From Corynebacterium felinum (lineage in GTDB: Bacteria > Actinomycetota > Actinomycetes > Mycobacteriales > Mycobacteriaceae), in contig NZ_CP047209.1 of NCBI RefSeq assembly GCF_030408755.1, forward strand, positions 2,294,001 to 2,358,000: 64,000 bases of DNA, read 5' to 3'. Shown here piece after piece: positions 18,300 to 27,686 of the stretch (position 1 is its first letter; each line of letters begins with the position of its first letter). Made by a program: the position numbers and the translations under genes. The notes under the pieces are model-generated. The model had not been told where the DNA came from and did not search any database. It saw only the letters and a list, made by a program, of their open reading frames with translations.

Positions 18300-19625
18300 C
18301 TACCGCTGTCCAAAGCGACGCGTGCCGGAATTGTTATTCCGCACCTGATGCATACTCCCAATCCCGCGATGAGCAGATTTCCTACTATCGAGCGATGGTT
18401 GTGAATTTCCCTTCGTCTTATCCTTCACCTTATCTTTCGCTTTATCCTTCGAGCTTTGCTGCGGTGACTTCACAACAGAACCAAACATCGGGCCAATCCC
18501 CGCCCCCGCCTTCTTACTACCAACAATCTTGCGCGAAGACACCGGCGTGGAGCGCACAATACCCGCAGGAAGAACCGACTTCCCCTGCGAGCTCGTACCC
18601 GCTGCAGTCACCGTGCCACCACTCGCCTGCCCCGCCCCGCCAGCGGCCGTACTAGCGCCAACCCGTGGCCCAGGTTCAGTCACTCCACCAATCGCCGTCC
18701 CAGCTGCCTGCGGTGCGAAATGCCCACCGCTTGCCCCAAGACTTGCACTAGCAGCAGCATGAGTAGACGCCCCGTGCGGCGCCACCTCCATCAATGACCG
18801 CAACAGCGGATCCACCTGTTCACACGCGAAAGCCAGCCGATCACGCAACTGGGACAAAAACTCTAGCTCCGCCTCCCTCTGTTCCTCAGGCGGCAGCGCC
18901 TTCACAGCAGCCTGAGCCGCCGACACATCAGCGATCAGGCTAGGAGCAATACCCGCCAAACGCCGCACCGACGATGACACCACCAGTGCATTAGCGGCAA
19001 AAACCTTTCCCTCCTCAGCAACCTGGAGGATCGTGGTGCTGGCATTTTCAAACACCACCCCCGCATGCTCAGTGATTAGATCATCAGCAATCGCCGCCAA
19101 ATCAGTAGCGATCCGGTGCATCTGATGCGACAACGACACCCATGCATCCGCAGCCAGGTGCGCATCCGGATTCTGCGTTGCCGATAAACCCGCATGCAAA
19201 CTATCCAAAGAATCCGCCGTAGCCACAAAAGGCAGGTGGAAACTGAAGCGTTCAAAAGTACGCTGTGGCCGTGGCGGAAACTGCACAACCTCCTCACCAA
19301 CCCCCTCACCAGCATCCAAAGCCCGCGAATGCACCACATTCTGTTTGGTCAAGCCATAACTGGTCAGCCGAAGCATATCCACCAACCACTCCACTTGGCT
19401 GCGATACACCCCCAATACGCGATACGCACTCCCCACCCCACCGACAAGCACTTTCCCGTGCTGTGCAGCAGATTCATGCAACCCAGACACCGGCGAAAAA
19501 GCACCGCTGAGCTTAGTGTTCATAGCTACGGTGACCACGGCGTCGACACGGCGAAAAACCTCATCCAGCTGCGACACAGACTCATCCAAGGCAGCAACGT
19601 TAATAGTGACAGCAGAAGAACTCAT
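18300..19625 (-). CDS. PPE/WXG-like helical protein A with low-complexity tail
   Basis: A 441-residue protein paralogous to the one at 56180-57976. Both share FSxVSGLxxxxxQHGxVL near residues 43-60 followed by QVxWL, and a later helical block with an invariant Trp (residue 162 here, AADAWVSLSHQMHRIATDL) resembling the Trp-containing helix of PPE/WXG-type type VII substrates. Residues 290-441 are low complexity, Ala/Gly/Ser-rich then Lys-rich and basic (KDKAKDKVKDKTKG). No signal peptide is seen. The TTG at 19643 is an alternative start, but ATG 19625 is preferred. The PPE link is inference; export by an ESX-4-like system would need testing. Confidence 0.6.
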   Translation of the reverse strand: MSSSAVTINVAALDESVSQLDEVFRRVDAVVTVAMNTKLSGAFSPVSGLHESAAQHGKVLVGGVGSAYRVLGVYRSQVEWLVDMLRLTSYGLTKQNVVHSRALDAGEGVGEEVVQFPPRPQRTFERFSFHLPFVATADSLDSLHAGLSATQNPDAHLAADAWVSLSHQMHRIATDLAAIADDLITEHAGVVFENASTTILQVAEEGKVFAANALVVSSSVRRLAGIAPSLIADVSAAQAAVKALPPEEQREAELEFLSQLRDRLAFACEQVDPLLRSLMEVAPHGASTHAAASASLGASGGHFAPQAAGTAIGGVTEPGPRVGASTAAGGAGQASGGTVTAAGTSSQGKSVLPAGIVRSTPVSSRKIVGSKKAGAGIGPMFGSVVKSPQQSSKDKAKDKVKDKTKGNSQPSLDSRKSAHRGIGSMHQVRNNNSGTRRFGQR

Positions 19626-19692
19626 CACCACACTCACTTTCAAACAAAAGAGTCAACAAAAATCACAAGAGAAAAAACCCTCACACTATAAA

Positions 19693-19719
19693 GACTGGAA
19701 AAAACGCATTTGCGTTCCC
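19693..19719 (-). promoter_or_regulatory. ECF-type promoter candidate upstream of PPE-like gene A
   Basis: On the minus strand GGGAAC (19719-19714) and AGTC (19696-19693) are separated by exactly 17 nt, the layout of extracytoplasmic-function sigma promoters. AACGCA-AA-TGCGTT, overlapping the -35 box, is a perfect palindrome, seen only at this copy. An alternative reading uses TATAGT just downstream as a sigma-A -10 box. Confidence 0.5.
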
Positions 19720-19787
19720 TCACAGGGGGTAACGCGGGGGTAAACCGGAAGTGATCAAGCGAGCGTTTCAACCGCCGACAGAAGAAA

Positions 19788-19828
19788 ACCTCCTGCATAG
19801 GCACCAGAAAAGTGACTGCGCAGGAGGT
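19788..19828 (-). terminator. Terminator of the 159-aa lipoprotein gene
   Basis: A 9-bp stem (ACCTCCTGC/GCAGGAGGT) with a 23-nt loop is followed on the minus strand by TTTTCTTC. It separates the lipoprotein gene from the promoter of PPE-like gene A, indicating separate transcription. Confidence 0.65.
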
Positions 19829-19840
19829 ATGAAAAAGTAG

Positions 19841-20320
19841 CTAGGCGTTATTCAGATTGCCCTCAAACACCAAATTCCCCACCGTCAAACGCCCCTGATA
19901 CAAAGAGCCATAGGAGGCATCGAAAGCAAGATCAATATTCACGCTCGCCCCAGGGCCCAAAGGTAAATCAAGCGGAGTCGAACCTTCCTGCACCGGGCTT
20001 GCCCCATCGAGGAATACCTTCAGCGCCTCAGGGGGCAGTGCTACATCATTCAAATTGGTCACTAGCAGGTAAATCACACTGCCACTTGCCATCGGGTTTG
20101 AGCTCGTGCCAAGAATATCCACCTTAATATTCAACCCCGGATCAATCTCAGGTTTCGTAATGTCAGCAACTTTGATGGGGGCAACATCTTTCGGGCTAAA
20201 AGTAGGACTGGAGGAAGTAACTGCTTCCGCCACCTGCTCCTTCAACGGGGCTTCCGCATCCTCCGAACCACAGGCAGTTAGCAGCAGGCAGGCACACAGC
20301 CCAGCAACAACTCGCTTCAT
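19841..20320 (-). CDS. Putative lipoprotein (159 aa)
   Basis: Signal peptide MKRVVAGLCACLLLTACGS with lipobox LTAC, so the mature protein would be lipid-anchored at Cys17. A low-complexity linker of about 40 residues precedes a compact beta-rich domain (VDILGTSSNPMASGSVIYLL, later GASVNIDLAFDASYG), suggestive of an Ig-like fold of the type seen in DUF4352-like lipoproteins. That match is only by pattern. It precedes PPE-like gene A on the same strand but a terminator lies between. Function unknown. Confidence 0.75.
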   Translation of the reverse strand: MKRVVAGLCACLLLTACGSEDAEAPLKEQVAEAVTSSSPTFSPKDVAPIKVADITKPEIDPGLNIKVDILGTSSNPMASGSVIYLLVTNLNDVALPPEALKVFLDGASPVQEGSTPLDLPLGPGASVNIDLAFDASYGSLYQGRLTVGNLVFEGNLNNA

Positions 20321-20486
20321 ACTTTCCTCTCAACCAAGAATAAATGGGGACAACATTCTTCCTCACTCATCATAAACGACACTGAAACAAAGCCACTCAA
20401 GGCAAGGTGAAAGAGAAAGGTGGCGGATTCTAGGGGCGTGAATATAAAGCCGCGCTTACGCACGGGCAGAAAGTAGCATAGAGCAC

Positions 20487-21608
20487 ATGCATTTTCCTGA
20501 CTATGACAGTTTAAAAAGCCGCAGCACCCTCAAATGGACTCGCTACCCCGACGATGTGATCCCCCTCTGGGTTGCTGAATCTGACTTCGCTACCTGCGAG
20601 GTTGTCAAGCAAGCTGTGAAAGATGCCGTTGAGCGTGAATACTTCGGCTACCCCGGCGACAACCCTGGGGTCATTGAAGCGACCCAAGATTTTTACCACC
20701 ACCGCTACGGTTACCGCCCACCACACGTCGGTGTTGTTGCCGATGTTGTGCGCGGGCTTCAGATCGGAATCCAGCACTTTACGCGCCCTGACTCCGCCGT
20801 AGTCGTCCCCGTTCCCACCTACCCGCCGTTCTTCCAGCTGCTTCACGCCACCGGCCGCGAAGGGATTTTCCTTGATGCGCGGAACAAGATTAATCTCGAC
20901 GATCTGCGCGAGGCCTTTCAATCCGGTGCGGGAAGCATTATTCTGTGCAATCCTTTTAACCCTTTGGGTTATATTTTTAGCGCCGATGAGCTTGAGGCTA
21001 TCTGTGCCGTTGCGGATGAGTATCAGGCACGAGTGCTTGTCGACGAAATTCACGCACCACTAGTTTTCGACGGCACCCACCAGGTGGCGGCAAGCCTGAA
21101 TGACACGGCCGCGCGGGTGTGCTTCACCGTAACCGCAACATCCAAAGCATGGAATACAGCCGGATTAAAATGCGCCCAAATTCTTTTCAGCAACCCGAAC
21201 GATTGGGAAATCTGGAACAGTTTGACCAATGCCACGAAAGATGGCGCGTCCACCCTCGGTATGGTCGCCGCGGAGGCAGCGTATCGTGAAGGGATTGATT
21301 TTTTGGATGAAGAGCTTGAGTATTTACGCGCCAATCGCGACTACCTTCTTTCCGCGCTGCCTAAAGTTCTTCCCGGTGTGAAAATCACCGCACCGCACGC
21401 TACTTATTTACTGTGGATGGATTTAAGTGCCACAGCCATCCCCGGGAACAAAGCAGAGTTTTTGCTCACACAAGCACGGGTGGCGCTTAACGACGGCGCG
21501 TGGTTTGGCGAGTTGGGCAAAGATTTCGTTCGTCTGAATTTTGCCACGTCACGCGATATTTTGGAACAAGCAATCTCACGTATTGGGAAAGCTGTGGCTG
21601 CTTTATAG
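20487..21608 (+). CDS. aecD: C-S lyase / cystathionine beta-lyase AecD (MalY/PatB family)
   Basis: A 373-residue fold-type I PLP enzyme that splits cystathionine and related thioethers to homocysteine or thiol, pyruvate and ammonia. The PLP lysine lies in TVTATSKAWNTAGLKCAQ; the N-terminal SRSTLKWTRYPDDVIPLWVAESDF and CNPFNPLGY are typical of MalY/PatB. Its position directly before brnQ matches the aecD-brnQ pair described in C. glutamicum, supporting the symbol. The gap to brnQ is 115 bp. Confidence 0.92.
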   Translation: MHFPDYDSLKSRSTLKWTRYPDDVIPLWVAESDFATCEVVKQAVKDAVEREYFGYPGDNPGVIEATQDFYHHRYGYRPPHVGVVADVVRGLQIGIQHFTRPDSAVVVPVPTYPPFFQLLHATGREGIFLDARNKINLDDLREAFQSGAGSIILCNPFNPLGYIFSADELEAICAVADEYQARVLVDEIHAPLVFDGTHQVAASLNDTAARVCFTVTATSKAWNTAGLKCAQILFSNPNDWEIWNSLTNATKDGASTLGMVAAEAAYREGIDFLDEELEYLRANRDYLLSALPKVLPGVKITAPHATYLLWMDLSATAIPGNKAEFLLTQARVALNDGAWFGELGKDFVRLNFATSRDILEQAISRIGKAVAAL

Positions 21609-21723
21609 GTACGACCAGTGCCCACCTGCCTCATTCCACCGGTTCGCACAGCACTAGCATCACCGACTAAGGTCTGAAAGCATTCAATTTTCTCTCCCCT
21701 TTTAAAGGAATACACTTCTCATC

Positions 21724-23094
21724 ATGACCACCGTCACGGCCACCGCTTCGCACCGAGGAATGAGCGGCAAGGCGCTGATTCCGATCGCGCTGATGCTGTT
21801 TTCGATGTTCTTCGGCGCCGGAAACCTCATCTTCCCACCTGTCCTCGGCGCTAACGCCGGTGTTAACTTCACCCCAGCTGTCATTGGCTTCCTTCTTGGC
21901 GGCGTCGCACTGCCTGTGATCACCATGATCACAGTAGCCCTCTCAGGGCACGATGTGCGCGCGCTCGTTGCCCGCGGCGGAACGATCTTCGCCATTGGTT
22001 TCTCCGTGGCTGTTTATCTGTCCATCGGCGCATTCTTTGCTATTCCACGCACCGGTGCTGTGAGTTTCTCCACCGCGATTTCCCCCATCACCGGCTGGGA
22101 TTCAACCACCGCTTCGGTGGGCTTCAACCTTGTGTTCTTCGGCATTTGCTTTGCTCTATCGCTCAACCCTTCCGGTTTGGTGGATAAGCTGGGCAAGATC
22201 CTCACCCCAGCACTGTTGGCCTTATTGGCTGTATTGGTGGTGCTGTCGATTTTCACCCTGCACTCCCCAAAGCCCGCCCCCACTGAGGCATATGCTACTA
22301 CCCCACTGGTGGCTGGCCTTTTTGAGGGCTACATGACGATGGACTCCATCGCCTCTCTTGCTTTCGGTATCTTGGTGATTTCCGCGATCCGCAATTCCAA
22401 AAAGACTGAGAACTTCCCCATTATTAAGGGCACCACGATCGCCGCCATCATTGCTGGCGCTTTGCTGGGCATTATCTATCTAGGGCTTGCCCTCATGGGT
22501 TTGCGCATCACCAATGGGCAAGGCTTCTCCGATGGTGCAGCACTGTTGTCGGCAGCATCACTCGAAACCCTGGGCACACCTGGCCAGGTATTATTCGGTG
22601 GCATTGTGTTGCTAGCGTGTCTGACCACTGCGGTGGGCCTGTTGGCTGCAACGAGTGAGTTTTTCAACCAGCTGATTCCTGCCGTGTCTTATAAGGTGTG
22701 GCTGACGGTGTTTGTAGTGATCAGTTTCATCATTGCTTCTGCCGGTTTGGGTACTGTGCTCAAAATTGCGGTGCCGATCATTATTTTCCTCTACCCCATT
22801 GCTATCACCGTGGTGATCATTACCTTGATCGGTTTTGTCTGGCGTACCCCAATTTTCTTAGGCTTCCGTCTGGCTGTGTGGACAGTAACCGTGTGGAGCT
22901 TGATTACCACCATTGCTCCCGAGGCGTTGAGCTGGGCTTTGTGGCAAGAGCACAATTTCGGCTGGGTGATCCCCATGGTTATTGCTTTAGCTGTGGGCAT
23001 GGTTGTTGACCTCAAGGATAAAGAGCAGGCAGCAACCAACTGCTACAACTGCCTTGCCTATTCCCGCGCCGCGAAGGATAAGGCTGAACTCTAA
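21724..23094 (+). CDS. brnQ: Branched-chain amino acid:cation symporter BrnQ
   Basis: A 456-residue LIVCS-family carrier for Ile, Leu and Val. It begins after a short polar N-terminus with LIPIALMLFSMFFGAGNLIFPP, the family hallmark, and has about 12 membrane segments. A shine-dalgarno-like AAAGGAA lies upstream of the ATG. Linkage to aecD is conserved with C. glutamicum. Two hairpins follow before the next gene. Confidence 0.94.
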   Translation: MTTVTATASHRGMSGKALIPIALMLFSMFFGAGNLIFPPVLGANAGVNFTPAVIGFLLGGVALPVITMITVALSGHDVRALVARGGTIFAIGFSVAVYLSIGAFFAIPRTGAVSFSTAISPITGWDSTTASVGFNLVFFGICFALSLNPSGLVDKLGKILTPALLALLAVLVVLSIFTLHSPKPAPTEAYATTPLVAGLFEGYMTMDSIASLAFGILVISAIRNSKKTENFPIIKGTTIAAIIAGALLGIIYLGLALMGLRITNGQGFSDGAALLSAASLETLGTPGQVLFGGIVLLACLTTAVGLLAATSEFFNQLIPAVSYKVWLTVFVVISFIIASAGLGTVLKIAVPIIIFLYPIAITVVIITLIGFVWRTPIFLGFRLAVWTVTVWSLITTIAPEALSWALWQEHNFGWVIPMVIALAVGMVVDLKDKEQAATNCYNCLAYSRAAKDKAEL

Positions 23095-23182
23095 CGTTTC
23101 ATCTGCGCTTGTCCAGCTGTGATGGCTGATACACCCACTGTTTTTTCGGGGTTCATCTTTCTCCCCCTTCACCATGTACAAA

Positions 23183-23209
23183 GGTGAAAACACACACTGT
23201 GTTTTCGCC
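23183..23209. terminator. Hairpin downstream of brnQ
   Basis: A 12-bp stem with one G-U pair (GGTGAAAACACA / TGTGTTTTCGCC) and a 3-nt loop, 89 bp after the brnQ stop. No T-run follows. Confidence 0.6.
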
Positions 23210-23297
23210 TCCACGGTGAGGGGGGGTGTTTCTTTGGCACACTCCTTGGGTGTAGCTATCGCATCTGTTGTACTGGTTTCACGAGGAAATCAGCGAT

Positions 23298-23337
23298 GCC
23301 TTGAAGTACCCCTTGTAATTTTTGGGTGCTTCAAGGC
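23298..23337. terminator. Second hairpin between brnQ and the monooxygenase gene
   Basis: GCCTTGAAG pairs with CTTCAAGGC, extended by inner CCC/GGG pairing. A TTTTT run follows 8 bp later, 30 bp upstream of the next start codon. Terminator or attenuator. Confidence 0.55.
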
Positions 23338-23367
23338 GCATGGGATTTTTGTCTAGGCTAGGTAGCT

Positions 23368-24216
23368 ATGCCCACACCTTTGCGCGCCCGCGTGTCGCCG
23401 GTCGACATTTCCCTGCTGGATCTGGGAACAATTTTTGAAGGCGAAACACCTGCCGATGCTTTAAAGCGCAGCGTTAAGCTCGCACAGTATGCTGAAGCAC
23501 GTGGGTTTCGGCGCATCTGGTACGCCGAGCACCATAACAGCGCAACCATTGCTGCTACCAGCCCACCTGTGCTGATCGCCCACGTTGCAGCACATACCCA
23601 CCGCATTAGATTAGGGGCCGGTGGAGTCATGCTGCCCCACCACAGTGTGCAAGGTGTGACTGACCAATTTGCTATGCTCAACCACCTCCACCCCGGCCGG
23701 ATTGAACTGGGAGTCGGTCGTGCCCCTGGTGGCGATGTCCCCCACTGGGATGCCTCCAGCTACGACGAGGATGTGAAACAGCTGGCACAACTGGTGCCCG
23801 TCCCCGTCTATGTTCTTGGATCTAGCCTGCACAGCGCCGAACTCGCCGGAGGCCTAGGTTTGCCCTATGCCTTCGCTTCCCATTTTGCACCCACGCTGCT
23901 CCACGAAGCGCTGCAACGATACCGCGACGTATTTCGGGCGTCGCAACGCTTAGACAAACCCCACGCCATTGCCAGCATCAACATTGCCGAAAACACCGAC
24001 TTTCACCTGCCGTGGATGAAATCCATGAATATACAGCCCACACCGATCACCCGCGCAGCTGTCTCAAGCCAGGTTTTTCACTACACCGCCTATGAGCACG
24101 CCGGCATTGAGGCTTTTCTCAGCCACAGTGGGGCGGACGAAATTTTATGCTGCCCGCGCGCAACAAATGCTGAACAACTGATAAGAGTCTTGGATCTGTG
24201 CGCCCAACACGGCTAA
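23368..24216 (+). CDS. Luciferase-like flavin-dependent monooxygenase
   Basis: A 282-residue LLM-class oxidoreductase. The N-terminus has SLLDLGTIFEGE, then RIWYAEHHN and RIRLGAGGVMLPHHS, with HPGRIELGVGRAPG in the FMN-binding part. Such genes are usually annotated alkanal monooxygenase alpha chain, but bioluminescence is not implied. The family usually has about 330 residues; a shortened segment after GGDVPHWDASSYDEDV suggests a compact variant. The stop lies 11 bp before the start of the peptide-binding lipoprotein. Confidence 0.85.
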   Translation: MPTPLRARVSPVDISLLDLGTIFEGETPADALKRSVKLAQYAEARGFRRIWYAEHHNSATIAATSPPVLIAHVAAHTHRIRLGAGGVMLPHHSVQGVTDQFAMLNHLHPGRIELGVGRAPGGDVPHWDASSYDEDVKQLAQLVPVPVYVLGSSLHSAELAGGLGLPYAFASHFAPTLLHEALQRYRDVFRASQRLDKPHAIASINIAENTDFHLPWMKSMNIQPTPITRAAVSSQVFHYTAYEHAGIEAFLSHSGADEILCCPRATNAEQLIRVLDLCAQHG

Positions 24217-24227
24217 CCTTGCCAAGT

Positions 24228-25736
24228 ATGCGCCCCACCGTCCGTCACCTCATCCCAGCCCTCATAGCAACCCTGCTGCTTTGTGGCTGCAGCGCAGGGA
24301 TCACCGCATCCCAACACAACACCAGCATCCCCGACTCCATCACGATCGGAACCACCACCGCACCGGCCAGCCTCGACTTCACCACCACCGCCGGCGCAGC
24401 AATCCCCCAAGCATTGATGGGCAACATCTACGAAGGTCTCGTCGCCATCGCCGAGGACGGCACCATCACCCCACAGCTTGCCCGCAGCTGGGACATCAGC
24501 GACGATCAGCGCACCTACACCTTCCACCTGCGCGAGAACGTCACCTTCTCCAACGGTGACGCATTCAACGCGCACACCGCTGATTTCTCCATCAACCGCG
24601 TCAAAGGGGATGCGTGGACGAACGGGCTGAAAAAGCACATGAGCATCGTCGAGCACACCCGTGTCATTGACGACTACACCTTAGAAGTTCGCCTCTCCCA
24701 CCCCTCCAACACGTGGCTGTGGTCAATGGGCACGCTGGTTGGCGCCATGATGAGCCCTGGCGGGATCGACACTCTTGCCACTCGCCCGATTGGGACTGGG
24801 CCGTACATTCTCGACCACTGGGCAGTCGGCACTTCCTTGTCCCTGATTGCCCGCGACGACTACTGGGGCACACCCGCGCGCAACAACCGCGTCGTGTTCC
24901 GCTATTTCCTCGACCCCATCGCGCTGACCAACGCTGTGCGCTCTGGCACCATTGACACCGCTGTGGGCGTGCAAGCACCCGAACTGATCGACGCCCTGCT
25001 CGCCGACCCACACCTGAATGTTGAAGTTGGCAGCACCAACGGCGAAGTATTGCTATCTATGAACCATAGGCGCGCGCCTTTTAATGACCTTAACGTGCGC
25101 AAAGCAGTCTTCTACGGCATTGACCGACAAGCCCTGATCGACACAACGTGGGAAGGCTACGGCATTGATACCGGCGCAACCCCCGTCGCCCCCACCGATC
25201 CGTGGTACACCGGCTCATCGAACTACCCTTATGATCCGGACAAGGCCAGGGCACTGCTTGCTCAAGCTCAGGCGGTGGGAACTGACATCGCCATTACTGT
25301 CCCGACCTTGCCTTATGCCCAAGCAGCAAGCGAATTATTGTACTCGCAGCTGACTGATATTGGTTTTGATGTCACCTTAGAATCCGCCGAATTTCCCGCT
25401 GTGTGGCTCAGTCAGGTGTTCAAAGGTCACAACTATGACATGTCGCTGATTGCTCACGTCGAACCCCGCGATATCGGCACCATCTTCGGCAATCCGGACT
25501 ACTATCTCGGTGTCGATAGCCCACGTGTCCAGGCTTTGCTTGACGACGCCGACCGCAGCGCACCCGAAGACTACGCCCTGATGATGGGGCGTGCGGTTGA
25601 AGCAATCATGGACGAAGCCGCCGCGGTCACTCTTTATAATCTGCCCTGGATTGTGGTCAGCAATAAACGCGTCGTCGGTGTTCCCACCAATACTGTCTCC
25701 GATGGTCTTCGCGTTGCCAACATTCACCTTCAGTGA
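24228..25736 (+). CDS. ABC transporter peptide-binding lipoprotein (SBP family 5)
   Basis: A 502-residue extracellular solute-binding protein of the dipeptide/oligopeptide type. MRPTVRHLIPALIATLLLCG ends in the lipobox LLCGC, giving a lipid-anchored protein. Family 5 landmarks are ARSWDISDDQRTYTFHLREN, VTFSNGDAFNAHTADFSINR, RPIGTGPYIL and DLNVRKAVFYGIDRQALI. The frame extends ten codons upstream, but the ATG at 24228 places the signal peptide correctly. First gene of a four-gene importer operon. Confidence 0.93.
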   Translation: MRPTVRHLIPALIATLLLCGCSAGITASQHNTSIPDSITIGTTTAPASLDFTTTAGAAIPQALMGNIYEGLVAIAEDGTITPQLARSWDISDDQRTYTFHLRENVTFSNGDAFNAHTADFSINRVKGDAWTNGLKKHMSIVEHTRVIDDYTLEVRLSHPSNTWLWSMGTLVGAMMSPGGIDTLATRPIGTGPYILDHWAVGTSLSLIARDDYWGTPARNNRVVFRYFLDPIALTNAVRSGTIDTAVGVQAPELIDALLADPHLNVEVGSTNGEVLLSMNHRRAPFNDLNVRKAVFYGIDRQALIDTTWEGYGIDTGATPVAPTDPWYTGSSNYPYDPDKARALLAQAQAVGTDIAITVPTLPYAQAASELLYSQLTDIGFDVTLESAEFPAVWLSQVFKGHNYDMSLIAHVEPRDIGTIFGNPDYYLGVDSPRVQALLDDADRSAPEDYALMMGRAVEAIMDEAAAVTLYNLPWIVVSNKRVVGVPTNTVSDGLRVANIHLQ

Positions 25737-25756
25737 TGGAAGGAACAACCTCCCTC

Positions 25757-26848
25757 ATGCCCACCAACCCTCAACACCCCACCCCACCGACACTGGCGGA
25801 ACATTCTCATCCACCAGCAAACCCAACCGTGACCGGTAACGGCTTGGCCCCTGCTTATAGAACATGGCGGGCGGGATCACCCCAGTCGGGTCATACTCGC
25901 ACCGTACTGTTTTTGGGGGCTGCACTGCTGCGCTACTTGCTGACCTTACTTGTGGCCAGCGTTGTCATCTTCATCGCCTTGCGCATCATCCCCGGTAATC
26001 CCGCCGAGGTAGTTCTCGGTGTAACCGCCACCAAAGAATCCGTGGCGGAACTCTCCGCATCCATGGGACTCGACCAACCCCTATGGTCACAATATTTCTC
26101 GTGGATCACCAGCCTTGCCACCGGCGATTTCGGGCACTCACTTATCTCCGGCACCGACATCTCCCCCCTAGTATTCGACCGGCTGCTCGTTAGTCTCCTC
26201 CTTGTCGCCGCTGGAATGACAGTAGCCCTTGGCATCGCCCTCCCCTTCGGCGTGTGGGCAGCCGCCCGCGCCAAATACCTCGACGGATTGGCTATCACCG
26301 CGCTGAGCCAAATGGGAATTGCAGTACCCTCCTTCGTGGCCGCATTGATACTGGTCGCTTCCTTCTCAGTACATTTAGGGTGGTTTCCGGCAAACGGATG
26401 GTCAGTACCAAACCAAGATTTCCCCGGTTTCCTCAGCCGCCTAGTTCTACCAGCTGTTTCCCTAGGCCTCGTCCAAGCAGCGATCATGACCCGCTATGTG
26501 CGCGGTGCCGTGTTAGACATCATGACGGAAGAATTCATGCGCACCGCGCGCGCAAAAGGCTTAAGCCCCCGCCAAGCGCTGTTTCGCCACGGAATCCGCA
26601 ATGCCGCACTCCCAGTGGTAACCGTCACCGGCGTGCAGCTGACCTCACTACTCATCGGCGCTGTGGTCATCGAAAAAGTATTTGTAATCCCCGGACTTGG
26701 CTCACTACTGCTGACTGCAGTAACAACCCGCGACCTTCCCACTGTCCAAACAATTGTCATGCTCCTCGTTGTCTGCGCTGTGATCATCAACGCACTCGTT
26801 GACCTCACCTACATCATCGTGGATCCCCGCACCCGAAGGAGGAAGTAA
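25757..26848 (+). CDS. Peptide ABC transporter permease (DppB-like)
   Basis: A 363-residue inner-membrane permease. About six membrane segments and the EAA loop (MRTARAKGLSPRQALFRHGI) that docks on the ATPase are visible, as is the DppB-type start (RIIPGNPAEVVLG). The open frame reaches back to 25733, overlapping the binding-protein stop. The ATG at 25757 is preferred because AAGGA lies 12 nt upstream. The N-terminus has a long Pro/Thr-rich polar stretch of about 45 residues before the first helix, longer than usual. Confidence 0.9.
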   Translation: MPTNPQHPTPPTLAEHSHPPANPTVTGNGLAPAYRTWRAGSPQSGHTRTVLFLGAALLRYLLTLLVASVVIFIALRIIPGNPAEVVLGVTATKESVAELSASMGLDQPLWSQYFSWITSLATGDFGHSLISGTDISPLVFDRLLVSLLLVAAGMTVALGIALPFGVWAAARAKYLDGLAITALSQMGIAVPSFVAALILVASFSVHLGWFPANGWSVPNQDFPGFLSRLVLPAVSLGLVQAAIMTRYVRGAVLDIMTEEFMRTARAKGLSPRQALFRHGIRNAALPVVTVTGVQLTSLLIGAVVIEKVFVIPGLGSLLLTAVTTRDLPTVQTIVMLLVVCAVIINALVDLTYIIVDPRTRRRK

Positions 26849-27684
26849 TGAAAAAACCCACACTTCCCTACTCCATCGTGGTTGGCGCGCTACTAGTAGG
26901 AACGGTCATTCTCATCGCCGCACTCTCCCTCATCTGGACCCCCTACGACCCCCTCCACGCAGTACCCAACCAACGCCTCGAACCACCAACCCTTGCTCAT
27001 TGGATGGGCACAGACAGACTCGGCCGCGATGTCTTCAGCCAAATCATGGTCGGTGCACGCATCACACTTCTCGTCGGCCTCGTCGCAGTATCCGTAGGAG
27101 TACTCATCGGCGTACCACTTGGCATCCTCGCCGCAATGCGCCAAGGATGGACCGAAGCACTAATCATGCGCGGCAGCGATCTCCTCCTCGCCTTCCCAGG
27201 ACTCTTACTAGCCATCGTCGCCACCGCCATTTTCGGCGCAACCACCACAACCACAATGATCGCAATCGGCATTGCAAGCGTCCCCGGTTTCGCCCGCGTC
27301 GCCCGCGCCCAAACACTATCAGTGCTCACACGCGACTATGTAGCAGCAGCACGCACCGCCAAACGCACACAATGGTATATCGCACGGCGACACATCCTCC
27401 CCACCATCATTGGTGTAGTAATCGTCCAAGCATCCACCGCCTTCGCCCTAGCAGTACTCGCCGAAGCAGGCCTAAGCTTCCTTGGACTAGGCACACCACC
27501 ACCCGACCCCAGCTGGGGACGCATGCTCCACAACGCACAATCATCACTAGCCTCCGCCCCACTATTAGCGCTATGGCCAGGCATGGCGATCGCACTGACA
27601 GTTTTAGGCTTCAACCTCCTCGGTGACGGTGTCCGCGACCTCGGCGACCCAAAGTACCGCACGACGAAAACTAAGGCAGCATAA
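26848..27684 (+). CDS. Peptide ABC transporter permease (DppC-like)
   Basis: A 278-residue partner permease with the DppC pattern: an N-terminal helix, HWMGTDRLGRDVFSQIMVGA, and the EAA loop YVAAARTAKRTQWYIARRHI. Its ATG overlaps the preceding stop by one base (TAATG), with AGGAGG just upstream, so the two permeases are translationally coupled, as expected for a heterodimeric channel. Confidence 0.92.
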   Translation: MKKPTLPYSIVVGALLVGTVILIAALSLIWTPYDPLHAVPNQRLEPPTLAHWMGTDRLGRDVFSQIMVGARITLLVGLVAVSVGVLIGVPLGILAAMRQGWTEALIMRGSDLLLAFPGLLLAIVATAIFGATTTTTMIAIGIASVPGFARVARAQTLSVLTRDYVAAARTAKRTQWYIARRHILPTIIGVVIVQASTAFALAVLAEAGLSFLGLGTPPPDPSWGRMLHNAQSSLASAPLLALWPGMAIALTVLGFNLLGDGVRDLGDPKYRTTKTKAA

Positions 27685-27686
27685 GA

